A DNA stretch of 64,000 bases from Lachnoanaerobaculum sp. OBRC5-5. GTDB lineage: Bacteria > Bacillota > Clostridia > Lachnospirales > Lachnospiraceae. The translations under genes were made by a program, and so were the position numbers. The notes under the pieces are model-generated. The model worked only from the letters and a program-made list of their open reading frames with translations. It searched no databases and was not told the origin of the DNA. This document shows positions 18,076 to 25,812 of this stretch, one piece after another; position 1 is the first letter of the stretch, and each line of letters starts with the position of its first letter. Location: the NCBI RefSeq assembly GCF_000296385.1, contig NZ_JH815185.1, forward strand, positions 405,653-469,652. The letters are read 5' to 3'.

Positions 18076-19593
18076 ATGATTTTATTAAAAGATGTTTCTT
18101 ATGAATGGGAAGATGGACGAACTGCTTTAAAAAATATCAATCTTGAAATTAAAAAAGGTGAATTTATTTTAATTTCAGGGAAAAGTGGAAGTGGGAAAAG
18201 CACTCTTGGAAGTGTGATGAATGGTCTTATTCCGCATTATTACAAAGGCAAAATGAAAGGAGAAGCCTTTGTGTCCAGAAAAGATATAAGCAAATTATTA
18301 CTTCATGAAGTAGGGCATATTGTAGGGACTGTATTTCAAGATCCAAGAAGTCAGTTTTTCACGACAACGACAGATGAAGAAATAGCTTTTGGGCTTCAAA
18401 CTATCTGCAAATCAAGAGATGAAATCAAACAGAGAGTAGAAGAAGTATATGCAGAGTTGGATATTGAGGAACTTAAAGGAAAATCTGTTTTTGAATTATC
18501 AAGCGGACAGAAACAAAAGATAGCTATTGCAAGCATATATGCGATGAATCCGAAAGTTTTAATTTTAGATGAACCTTCAGCAAATTTGGATATGAAAGCA
18601 ACATTTGACATGTTTTTAATTTTGGAGAAATTAAAGAAAAAAGGAACAACGGTTGTTCTAATTGAACATCGTTTGTACTATGTAAAGTCTTTATTTGACC
18701 GTTTTCTTTTGATGAAAGACGGAGAAATTACGAAAGACTTGAGTCGGGAAGAAGTTATCTATCTTGAAAGGGCGTTTTGGGATGAAAATGGACTAAGAAC
18801 TCTTGAATTAGAAGAATACAGGATAAGTGAGAAGAAAGATTCATATCAATTAAATAATGAAAGTATTAGTGGAAAAGGCTTGAAATTTTGTTACCCAAGT
18901 ACAACTAAGGTTGGAAATAAGCAAAAACAGTACATCTTAAATCATCTTGATTTCAACATGGAGTGCGGAAAAGCCATTGGTCTTATCGGCTTAAATGGTA
19001 CCGGAAAAACTACCTTTGCAAGGGTAATTTCAGGACTTGAGAAGATAGAAGAGGGAAAAATATGGGCGGAAAAAGATAAAGAGTTGAATCGTAAAGATTT
19101 AATGGATATGTCATATTTTGTATTTCAAGATTCAGACTATCAGTTGTTTTCGGAAAGTGTACTTGATGAAATGCTACTTGGTATTTCAAGTAAAGATAAA
19201 AAAGAAAATACCCAAAAGGCACATTTTATTTTGAATGTACTTGGCTTAGATAAATATATAGATAAGCATCCGTTTGCTTTATCAAGAGGAGAAAAACAAA
19301 GACTGACAATAGCTTGTGGAATGATGAAACAAGCAAAGATTTTCATCTATGATGAACCAACATCAGGTTGTGATAAAGACTCAATGCTTTCTGTCACAAA
19401 ACTGATTGAAGAACAATTAAAAAATGGAACAACAGTTTTGGTAATAAGTCACGATTTTGAGTTTTTAGCAAACACAGTGAGCAAGCTGTGGGTAATGGGA
19501 GATGGAAAAATAGAAACTGTTTTGAATATGAGCGAAAGTAATAAATTTCTCATATTAGACAAGATGAGAGGAGGTAGAGAGCTTGTCGGATAG
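18076..19593 (+). CDS. ECF transporter ATPase, two fused ATP-binding domains (EcfA)
   Basis: 505 residues containing two complete ABC ATPase domains in one chain, instead of the separate EcfA1 and EcfA2. The first has Walker A SGKSGSGKST (Lys41) with signature LSSGQKQKIAIA. The second has GLNGTGKTT (Lys311) with LSRGEKQRLTIA. The start chosen is ATG 18076, preceded by GAGGT; an in-frame ATG at 18049 would lie inside the previous gene. The ATPase drives vitamin or metal-complex uptake with EcfT and an S component, both of which follow. Confidence 0.9.
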   Translation: MILLKDVSYEWEDGRTALKNINLEIKKGEFILISGKSGSGKSTLGSVMNGLIPHYYKGKMKGEAFVSRKDISKLLLHEVGHIVGTVFQDPRSQFFTTTTDEEIAFGLQTICKSRDEIKQRVEEVYAELDIEELKGKSVFELSSGQKQKIAIASIYAMNPKVLILDEPSANLDMKATFDMFLILEKLKKKGTTVVLIEHRLYYVKSLFDRFLLMKDGEITKDLSREEVIYLERAFWDENGLRTLELEEYRISEKKDSYQLNNESISGKGLKFCYPSTTKVGNKQKQYILNHLDFNMECGKAIGLIGLNGTGKTTFARVISGLEKIEEGKIWAEKDKELNRKDLMDMSYFVFQDSDYQLFSESVLDEMLLGISSKDKKENTQKAHFILNVLGLDKYIDKHPFALSRGEKQRLTIACGMMKQAKIFIYDEPTSGCDKDSMLSVTKLIEEQLKNGTTVLVISHDFEFLANTVSKLWVMGDGKIETVLNMSESNKFLILDKMRGGRELVG

Positions 19594-20287
19594 AAAAACT
19601 ATAGATCCGAGAATAAAACTTACTCTACTTCCAATTGCCTCCTTTACGAGCTTTTTTATAAGCGATACAATTCTACTTTTCGGACTGCTTGTCTTCGCCT
19701 TTTTTCTGTATGTATACAGTGGAATGTGGAAAAGAGCATTACGCTTTATCTTGTTTTTTGTGCTTTTATACTGCATAGAGTTAGGACTTGGAAAGTTTTG
19801 CGAAGCAAGCATCGTATTTGCAATATATATGTTTATTTACTTTGCATCAAGAATGACCTTAATCGCTATATTTGGTGGATATATAACAAAGACTACAAGT
19901 GTAAGTGAAATGCTGGAAGCGTTAAATAGAATGAAAGTACCAAGAAGCATTGGTATACCTTTTAGTGTTTTGCTTAGGTTTGTACCAACTATAAAAATAG
20001 AACTCAAGGCATTAAAAGAGAATATGAAGATTCGAGGAATCATAACAAGCAGATTTTTCCCGTTGCTACATCCAATTAAATATATGGAATATACGCTTGT
20101 TCCACTTTTAATGAGAATGATTAAGATTTCAGATGAATTGTCAGCTTCGGCACTTATCAGAGGACTTGATAGTGATGAGAAGAGGGTAACATTAACAGAA
20201 TTGCGGTTTAGAACAACGGATTTATTGATTGGACTATTAGGAGCTTTTATAATTGCTCTTATGATAGTAATACAGAGAATTTATTAG
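19583..20287 (+). CDS. ECF transporter transmembrane protein EcfT
   Basis: 234 residues. Multiple hydrophobic helices and the EcfT coupling region: ALNRMKVPRSIGIPFSVLLRFVPTI, followed by ELSASALIRGLD with the A-R-G motif that contacts the ATPases. Start codon TTG with an excellent SD (GAGGAGGTAGAGAGC), overlapping the ATPase gene by 11 bases. It transmits ATP hydrolysis to toppling of the S component. Confidence 0.9.
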   Translation: MSDRKTIDPRIKLTLLPIASFTSFFISDTILLFGLLVFAFFLYVYSGMWKRALRFILFFVLLYCIELGLGKFCEASIVFAIYMFIYFASRMTLIAIFGGYITKTTSVSEMLEALNRMKVPRSIGIPFSVLLRFVPTIKIELKALKENMKIRGIITSRFFPLLHPIKYMEYTLVPLLMRMIKISDELSASALIRGLDSDEKRVTLTELRFRTTDLLIGLLGAFIIALMIVIQRIY

Positions 20288-20356
20288 GAGGACTAGTGTG
20301 AAAAATACTTTTCATCACTATTTGTGCCGCAACTTGGCGGCGGAATGGAGATTTTT

Positions 20357-20941
20357 ATGAAAAACAAATTAAATGGTCGTGATTTTATTACAATCGGAAT
20401 TTTTAATGCAATTGGAATTGTCATATACATGGTAGCCAGCTTTGCTATGGCAACAACAGTTATAGGAGGATTTATTGCTTCAGGAGTTAGCTTTATGATA
20501 GCTGCTACCGTTTATATTCTTATGGCTGTAAAAGTTAAAAAGAAGGGTGTATTTACAATATCAGGAACGCTTCTTGGTTTAATTGCATTGTCAGGAGGAC
20601 ATTTGCCTCATGCAGTCTTTGCTGTAATCGGTGGAATGATATGTGATTTGATTATAGGAAATTATGAGAGCAAGGGACGAATGATTATTGGATATGGGAC
20701 ATTTGCATTAGCAGATTTTTTAGGAACAGTAATTCCTGTAATTTTATTCGGAACAGCTTCCTTTGTGGAAAGAGCATCAAAATGGAAAATGAGCGAAGTA
20801 CAAATAAATGAAGCATTATCTTATTTCAAAGTTTCGTGGGCAGTAGGATTTGGCTTGATAACTTTTGTTCTTGCTTGCATAGGAGCATTTGGTGCAACAA
20901 GGATACTTAAAAAACATTTTGAAAAAGCAGGAGTGATTTAA
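20357..20941 (+). CDS. MptD/Trep_Strep-type ECF substrate-binding (S) component
   Basis: 195 residues and strongly hydrophobic, with about six membrane helices and short loops (GRDFITIGIFNAIGIVIYMVA at the start, HLPHAVFAVIGGMICDLI in the middle). Its position after EcfA-EcfT and its Trep_Strep-like pattern mark it as the membrane substrate-binding subunit. The start chosen is ATG 20357 after TGGAGA; an upstream in-frame GTG at 20324 lacks an SD. The ligand of this S family is not established from sequence. A heme or other iron-chelate is one hypothesis given the two YbtPQ-like partners. Confidence 0.82.
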   Translation: MKNKLNGRDFITIGIFNAIGIVIYMVASFAMATTVIGGFIASGVSFMIAATVYILMAVKVKKKGVFTISGTLLGLIALSGGHLPHAVFAVIGGMICDLIIGNYESKGRMIIGYGTFALADFLGTVIPVILFGTASFVERASKWKMSEVQINEALSYFKVSWAVGFGLITFVLACIGAFGATRILKKHFEKAGVI

Positions 20942-20992
20942 TCAATCTTTGTTTGTGAGGGAAAAATGGATTAAATAGTGGAGGTAATTGCT

Positions 20993-21082
20993 ATGTATTA
21001 TTTAGGGTCTGTTATTCATCCGCTTATAATTTGTGTGTTTTATGCGGATGGGAAGATGCTGTATCGTATGGAGGGGATATGA
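20993..21082 (+). CDS. Possible 29-residue peptide
   Basis: Short open frame with a very good SD (GTGGAGGTAATTGCT before ATG), encoding MYYLGSVIHPLIICVFYADG and nine more residues, with a hydrophobic middle. It resembles nothing I recognise and may be the start of a decayed gene. The rest of 21083-21213 is AT-rich and without visible features. Confidence 0.3.
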   Translation: MYYLGSVIHPLIICVFYADGKMLYRMEGI

Positions 21083-21213
21083 TTTTAGTTAAATGATGGT
21101 GTGAAATACAGTAAAGTAGCATGTCAAGCTGAATTTGATAAGTTCTAACACACATTTTAATAAAAGTAGTAAATACGCATTTATTTTAAAAGTGTACCTT
21201 GGAATCTTAAATT

Positions 21214-21519
21214 GAGAATGTAGATGTTGGTGTTGTGGAATATAACTGTAAAGATGAGAATAAGAAAACAATCAGAAAAAATTTAGAAGTAGACTTTATT
21301 ATCAATAGAGGAAGTAATAGATACTATATTCAATCTGCACTTAATGTTGATACAAGAGAAAAACAAGTATAAGAAACGGAATCCTTGAGAAGAACAGGAG
21401 ATTCATTTGAGGAAGTTGTTATAGTTAGAAATAATATAGTACCTAGATTTGATGATGGTGGAATTTTATATACTGGAGTAGAGGATTTTCTATTGGATGA
21501 AACAAAGCTGGATTTATAG
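21214..21519 (+). pseudogene. C-terminal remnant of an AAA-family ATPase with DUF4143 domain
   Basis: One frame reads NVDVGVVEYNCKDENKKTIR, then LEVDFIINRGSNRYYIQSALNVDTREKQ, a TAA stop at 21370-21372, then ESLRRTGDSFEEVVIVRNNIVPRF and a normal end FLLDETKLDL. This is the characteristic C-terminus of ATP-binding proteins with a DUF4143 domain, which are usually about 400 residues. The ATPase domain is gone and an internal stop is present, so this is a relic. Confidence 0.8.
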
Positions 21520-21593
21520 AATTAGTGTCGTTAGATTTAATAAAAATGCGTATTTATGATATGATTTTAAAAGAATAATATCCTGCCTTTTTT

Positions 21594-21639
21594 CATTGCT
21601 CATAGACTCAGCTGCTTCACAATGCGCCTCTGAGCAATG
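21594..21639. repeat. Inverted repeat between two relics
   Basis: CATTGCTCA (21594-21602) and TGAGCAATG (21631-21639) form perfect 9-bp arms around a 28-nt loop, preceded by CCTTTTTT. It may be the terminator of a lost gene or a junction scar. It lies between the DUF4143 relic and the duplicated glycan-gene fragment. Confidence 0.45.
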
Positions 21640-21689
21640 CAAAAACAGAGCTGTAAACTTAGTTGATTATTAACAGTACTGCAACTCCC

Positions 21690-21981
21690 GGTTGCCGAAT
21701 TACATAAAAATCCCGAATATATGACAGTACTCAAATGGTAGTATTAAAATGAGATTAATTAAGTGGATAAATGGATTGATATTAATTTATTGGATAAATA
21801 CCCGGAAGCCACAGACAGTATGATTAATGAGGCTCTGGATATGTGTATGGAACAGGTGAAGAATAATTTACCTGCATTTGAAGAATATTTTCCTGCTGCA
21901 AACAGTGAGGGGGATTTTTATACACAGGGTATTAATACCGACTGGACAAGCGGTTTTTGGACAGGAGGGGTGTGGAAATGA
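21690..21981 (+). pseudogene. Fragment duplicating the heparinase-end/GH88-start junction
   Basis: Positions 21690-21965 match 34878-35153 at roughly 96% by eye. The fragment contains the last 17 codons of the heparinase-like gene, the 21-base spacer and the first 68 codons of the GH88 gene (GTG at 21763). In this copy the ribosome site is damaged (AAAATGAG instead of AAAAGGAG). After TGGACAGG it jumps to unrelated sequence, ending the frame at 21981. The differences are scattered, so this is an old duplicate and not an assembly echo. Confidence 0.88.
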
Positions 21982-22130
21982 ATGTGAATACTGAAAATTC
22001 GTTTTCCATTACGGAAGCAAACAGGAACTTTTCTTGTGTAGCTCATTCTGCATCTGATGAAGATATTATTGTGCTGTCAAAGCTTATTATTGAAAAAAAC
22101 CGAGAGGCGTATGAGGTGCTTGCCAAATGA
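21978..22130 (+). pseudogene. Phd/YefM-type antitoxin with internal deletion
   Basis: Reads MNVNTENSFSITEANRNFS, the usual Phd/YefM N-terminus, and ends with VLSKLIIEKNREAYEVLAK, the usual C-terminus of antitoxins paired with Doc. The roughly 40 residues normally between them are missing: the frame goes straight from NFSCVAHSA to SDEDI. The short product (50 residues) probably lacks the fold needed for DNA and toxin binding. The start lies at the exact junction with the GH88 fragment. It overlaps the toxin start as ATGA. Confidence 0.68.
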
Positions 22131-22240
22131 TCATTCTCTCAAAAGAACAGACTATTATTCTACACAATCAACCGATAGCTGAAATAGGAGGTTCTGAAGG
22201 CGTCCGAGTTAAGATGAATATGGAGCTAATATTAAAATGA
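22127..22240 (+). pseudogene. Doc/Fic-type toxin, 5' fragment only
   Basis: 37 codons beginning MIILSKEQTIILHNQ, then IGGSEGVR, which matches the first 27 residues of Doc toxins. The following sequence (VKMNMELILK) and stop are unrelated. The Fic catalytic HxFx(D/N)GN motif is absent, so no active toxin can be made. It overlaps the preceding antitoxin stop by the ATGA arrangement normal for phd-doc operons. Confidence 0.65.
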
Positions 22241-22340
22241 TATACAAATGTGTTGTCCTGAAATAAAGCATAAGAAAAGACATATCACAGACATGAAGAT
22301 AGATAAAAGCAGCTACCCGGATGAGGACAGCTGCTTAAAA

Positions 22341-22658
22341 TTATCTCAGCAGATTATCAATATTGCGTTTTGCGTACAGCACTCTGCGGACTTCCATGGT
22401 GTCGTCTATAACCACATAAAAGACAGAAAAGTTTCTTATATTGATACGGTAATACGGATATGGTCTGTTCTTTGAGGTTGGATACGGAGCAAACGCAAGA
22501 GGTGTTTCTAACCTACGGTTGATTTCTATTTCTATATCATCCACTAATCGAAGCGCTACTTCCGGATTATTCAGGTTATTTGAGATGTAGTCTGTAATCT
22601 CTATCAGGTCAGCTTCAAAGAGAGGAAGAAATGACAGCTTATACTTTTTCATGCTCAT
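22341..22658 (-). CDS. RelE/ParE-family toxin
   Basis: 105 residues with the RelE/ParE superfamily layout: KYKLSFLPLFEADLIEITDYI at the start, central RRLETPLAFAPYP, then YRINIRNFSVFYVVIDDTMEVRRVLYAKRNIDNLL. Members either cleave ribosome-bound mRNA or poison gyrase; the sequence does not decide which. It overlaps the upstream antitoxin gene by 20 bases and is translated from within it. The gene pair appears intact, unlike the phd-doc relic next to it. Confidence 0.88.
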   Translation of the reverse strand: MSMKKYKLSFLPLFEADLIEITDYISNNLNNPEVALRLVDDIEIEINRRLETPLAFAPYPTSKNRPYPYYRINIRNFSVFYVVIDDTMEVRRVLYAKRNIDNLLR

Positions 22659-22911
22659 TGATCCTGCTCCTTACTTTTCCAAAGACCTTGGAAGCAGAAT
22701 AACGGACGTCAGATTTTTTTGCGACTTCATCTGCTTCATCCAGTTTATGCTCGATGCCGTCTGTGAGTGCAGAATATTGTTCAACACTCATGATAACCAT
22801 CGTTCCATAACCGTTTTTAGTAAGGAAAACAGGTGCGTTCGAATTAACAACGGTCTCTTCAATTTCCGAAAACTTATTTCTAAGATCAGATATAGGGCGA
22901 ATATTAATCAT
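22639..22911 (-). CDS. Phd/YefM-family antitoxin of the RelE-like toxin
   Basis: 90 residues. The N-terminal Phd/YefM fold is evident (MINIRPISDLRNKFSEIEETV, then VFLTKNGYGTMVIMSVEQY). The C-terminal part is charged and helical and would bind the toxin. SD AAAGGAGGTGGC upstream of ATG. Further upstream the minus strand repeats ATGATAAAAT twice within 25 bases (around 22926-22955), a plausible site for autoregulation by the antitoxin-toxin complex. Confidence 0.88.
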   Translation of the reverse strand: MINIRPISDLRNKFSEIEETVVNSNAPVFLTKNGYGTMVIMSVEQYSALTDGIEHKLDEADEVAKKSDVRYSASKVFGKVRSRINEHEKV

Positions 22912-23120
22912 AATGCCACCTCCTTTATATCATTATTTTATCATAATTTTATCATGCAAACAATATAGAACGATGGAATTTACTACCAATGATTTCAGAG
23001 TAAAACGCTGTGAGGTCACGTGTGCTAAATAGTCAACATCAGACAGTGCAGGTGATTTTGTAAAATTGACTTTTGTTCTTATAAAAACTATAATTTAAGA
23101 ACAAAAAGGTGGTAATGGAA

Positions 23121-23720
23121 ATGAGTAAACGGGAGCTCCTGTTAAGAAAAATAAAAGAAAATAATGGGATTATAACTACAAAAGAAGCCTTAAATATTGG
23201 TATTCATAAGGATATGCTAAAAGAATTAACCATAAAAGAAGAACTTGAAAAAATAGCCAACGGACTTTATGCACTTCCGGGTGAGAATATCGATGAGTGT
23301 CTTTATTTCTCATACAGAATACCCAAAGGTATTTTTTCTCACGAAACAGCAGCGTATTTACAAGGATTATCAACAAGAATGCCTCTTGTTTATGTGATGA
23401 CTGTAAAGGTAGGAGATAATGTCAGCAGAGTTAAGTCGGCAAGAGATAATATTATTTTTAAGTATGTAAAAATAGATTATTATGATGTTGGTAAAATAAC
23501 CATAGCCGATACTTTTGACAGAGAAATATCAGTGTATGACAAAGAAAGAACTATACTTGATATTATCAAAGACAAGGGCAGAATAGATGCACAAGTATTT
23601 AGCGAAGCAATAAAATCTTACTTTGCAAGTAAGGAGAAAAATTTATTAAAACTTTCAAAATATGCTGTTAAGATGAATATGGAACAAGCTTTAAAACGGT
23701 ATACGGAGGTGCTGTTATGA
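23121..23720 (+). CDS. AbiEi-type antitoxin / transcriptional regulator, without its toxin
   Basis: 200 residues. The N-terminal winged helix (LRKIKENNGIITTKEALNIGIHKDML) and then the family's LANGLYALP-like signature (IANGLYALPGENIDECLYFSYRI, IFSHETAAYLQGLS) identify the AbiEi antitoxin of AbiE type IV toxin-antitoxin systems. The ATG at 23121 has AAAGGTGG eight bases upstream; two in-frame starts before it are less well placed. It ends in ATGA, the usual overlap with the AbiEii nucleotidyltransferase gene, but that gene is missing. It may persist as an autonomous repressor. Confidence 0.85.
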   Translation: MSKRELLLRKIKENNGIITTKEALNIGIHKDMLKELTIKEELEKIANGLYALPGENIDECLYFSYRIPKGIFSHETAAYLQGLSTRMPLVYVMTVKVGDNVSRVKSARDNIIFKYVKIDYYDVGKITIADTFDREISVYDKERTILDIIKDKGRIDAQVFSEAIKSYFASKEKNLLKLSKYAVKMNMEQALKRYTEVLL

Positions 23721-23743
23721 AAACAAATGACGATACTGAATAA
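23717..23743 (+). pseudogene. Eight-codon stub of the lost AbiEii toxin gene
   Basis: The ATG overlapping the AbiEi stop opens MKTNDDTE and then meets TAA. AbiEii toxins commonly begin with MKTN, so this is probably all that remains. The following 57 bases lead to the next gene. Confidence 0.45.
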
Positions 23744-23800
23744 TTTTAAAGAAAATGATAAATTTAAGAATGGTGTATATAAGAAAAAGGAAGTGAGACT

Positions 23801-24667
23801 ATGACAGATAAATCTATACCGTTAACTGTTGCTACAATGACTAAAGAACAACTTGATGCAGAGCTTAGGAAAGGTTATGCTTCTATAAAAGAAGGAAAAG
23901 TATATTCTGCAGATGAAGTTGATACCTTACTTGCAACAGAGTTTGGCATATTAGATATGAGGTATAATAAACTTACCAATTTGATTCCGATAATAAATCC
24001 GGGTTTGAGTGGAGAGAGTGGAATTAGAGCGGCTATTTTATATAGAATTTCTCCAAGCTCTGAAATCGACTCATGTGAAACGGTTAGAAAGTTGCATAGG
24101 CATTATTATGGAAATGATATACCAAAATCAGCAGATACTATATTTAATGCTTTTATTCCCTTTTTAGATTTCTGCCGTTCAAGGGAATTTAAATTGGGAA
24201 TTTATAAAAAAGGTAAATCAAAAAAAGATGAGCTTGCATTGATTCTATTAAATTTAAAATACATATTTTATGGTTATGGTGATTTGAAAGCATTGTTTGA
24301 CAGGTTTTTTGATTTAATGTATTCTTTTTCGAATTTAATGCCTGTACCGAAATATTTTAATGGAAGTGCCTATAAAAAAGGTAAAGGTACATGGGGTCTA
24401 AATAATGATTATCCATCACTTTATTATCAAAATCTAAAAGATAAAAATTCACAAATTTATAATGCTGAAGAAATGAAACAATGGCTTGATGGAGTAATGG
24501 ATAAATATAGAATAAGGGAAATGTATGAGTTGGATCCGCCATACCCGATATCGGAATACTATGGCCATGATGATAAAAAGTTAAATAATTTGGTAATATA
24601 TATTGAAAAGGCTATTAAATTGATAGAAAGCAGATTTAAGCAAGGTTTTCCAATCGATATAGTCTAA
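23801..24667 (+). CDS. Hypothetical protein with antitoxin-like N-terminus
   Basis: 288 residues. The first 49 (IPLTVATMTKEQLDAELRKG, YASIKEGKVYSADEVDTLL) match the short RelB-like antitoxin N-terminus repeated at 25609. From residue 50 the sequence is different: LHRHYYGNDIPKSADTIFN, a helical middle, and MPVPKYFNGSAYKKGKGTWGLNNDYPSL. This body faintly resembles DUF6994-type proteins of unknown function, an uncertain recollection. SD AAGGAAGTGAG. No signal peptide or membrane segment. It looks like an antitoxin promoter/N-terminus fused to another protein, which would place it under toxin-antitoxin-type regulation. Confidence 0.6.
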   Translation: MTDKSIPLTVATMTKEQLDAELRKGYASIKEGKVYSADEVDTLLATEFGILDMRYNKLTNLIPIINPGLSGESGIRAAILYRISPSSEIDSCETVRKLHRHYYGNDIPKSADTIFNAFIPFLDFCRSREFKLGIYKKGKSKKDELALILLNLKYIFYGYGDLKALFDRFFDLMYSFSNLMPVPKYFNGSAYKKGKGTWGLNNDYPSLYYQNLKDKNSQIYNAEEMKQWLDGVMDKYRIREMYELDPPYPISEYYGHDDKKLNNLVIYIEKAIKLIESRFKQGFPIDIV

Positions 24668-25033
24668 AGTAATCTAAAAGAATGCCGGAAAGTTTATAGT
24701 CTTTATATACTCGGATTGACAAGCACCGAATAAAAATCAGGTATTAGACGTATATTCAGCTTTAAAAAAGAGGTGTATAGTAGTATAGGTATTAAAATTG
24801 GAAGTTATAAAATACCGGAATTTCAGTAGGTAAAGTTACATACTTTCATTAAAAAAGAGGATATAATAATTTTATATTCTGTAGCGGATCAGCCTGCATT
24901 ATATTAGGTTTTATTGATATCATATAAGTATACTGGTGTAGATGTGATAAACTAAAGCTATTTATAATATATTTAAAACTGCCGGATTTAGCTATTAAAT
25001 AATAATGTACTTATAACTTACTCGGGAGGTATC
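24668..25033. other. 366-base intergenic stretch without recognisable gene
   Basis: Very AT-rich, with stops in every frame. The only clear signal is the SD CGGGAGGTATC for the next gene. No hairpin with a T-run, no repeat of other parts of the window and no RNA gene was recognised. It is probably decayed accessory DNA. Confidence 0.5.
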
Positions 25034-25570
25034 ATGAAAGTAATTATTATGCGTCATTCAAGAGTAAAATATATATGGAAAAAATGGTATACCTCAGATG
25101 AATTTAATAAAGCCTGCAAAGAATACGATAGCTCTTTTGTCGAATACACTGAGCAAGATTTACCGTATTTTAATCATAAAAATATTTATATAAGTACATT
25201 GCCCAGAAGTAGAGAGACTGCTATAAGTATATTCGGACAAACCCACCTTAGACAAACAGGATTGATAGATGAGGTGCCTTTAAGGTCAGCTTTTGATTCA
25301 AAAATTAAATTACCTCTGTGGTTTTGGAATTTTGCAGGACGGATTCAGTGGCTTTTTAACATTGGAAGACAGATTGAAGGAAGATTGATTACAAAAAAAC
25401 GTGCAAAAAATTTTGTAAATATACTTTGTAGGGATGGGGAAGACGCTATAATCATAACACATGGATTTTTTATGCATACTTTATTGAATGCCTTTAAGGA
25501 TGAGGGTTTTAGGTATGAAAAGTCAAATATACATTATAAAACCGGAAGTTATGTTGTGGTAGAGAAATAA
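25034..25570 (+). CDS. Histidine phosphatase family protein
   Basis: 178 residues of the phosphoglycerate mutase-like phosphatase superfamily. The nucleophile is His8 in VIIMRHSRV (family R-H-G/S). The second arginine is in STLPRSRETAIS and the second catalytic histidine in IIITHGFFMHTLL. The middle has an amphipathic hydrophobic stretch (LPLWFWNFAGRIQWLF) unusual for small phosphatases. SD CGGGAGGTATC. Substrate not predictable. It stands alone between accessory genes. Confidence 0.85.
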   Translation: MKVIIMRHSRVKYIWKKWYTSDEFNKACKEYDSSFVEYTEQDLPYFNHKNIYISTLPRSRETAISIFGQTHLRQTGLIDEVPLRSAFDSKIKLPLWFWNFAGRIQWLFNIGRQIEGRLITKKRAKNFVNILCRDGEDAIIITHGFFMHTLLNAFKDEGFRYEKSNIHYKTGSYVVVEK

Positions 25571-25608
25571 TTATTACAATAGTTTTATGAGAAAATGGAG
25601 GTGCTACT

Positions 25609-25812
25609 ATGACAGATAAATCTATACCGTTATCTGTTGCTACAATGACAAGAGAGCAACTTGATGCAGAGCTTAAGAAAGGTTATGCTTCTATAAAAGC
25701 AGGAAAAATATATTCTGCAGATGAAGTTGATAAATTACTTGAAAAAGAGTTTGACCTGAAACTCACACCAACAAAAAGGAGACTACATGCCCCCAATAAC
25801 TGTTTTAATTAA
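25609..25812 (+). CDS. RelB-like antitoxin N-terminal module, toxin absent
   Basis: 67 residues. The first 50 (IPLSVATMTREQLDAELKKG, YASIKAGKIYSADEVDKLL) are nearly identical, in DNA as well, to the start of the gene at 23801. The tail LKLTPTKRRLHAPNNCFN is read out of frame from the start of the next gene, which it overlaps by 26 bases. Genes of this type are normally followed by a RelE/ParE toxin. Here the anSME gene follows instead, so the toxin was probably replaced. SD ATGGAGGTGCTAC. Confidence 0.6.
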   Translation: MTDKSIPLSVATMTREQLDAELKKGYASIKAGKIYSADEVDKLLEKEFDLKLTPTKRRLHAPNNCFN

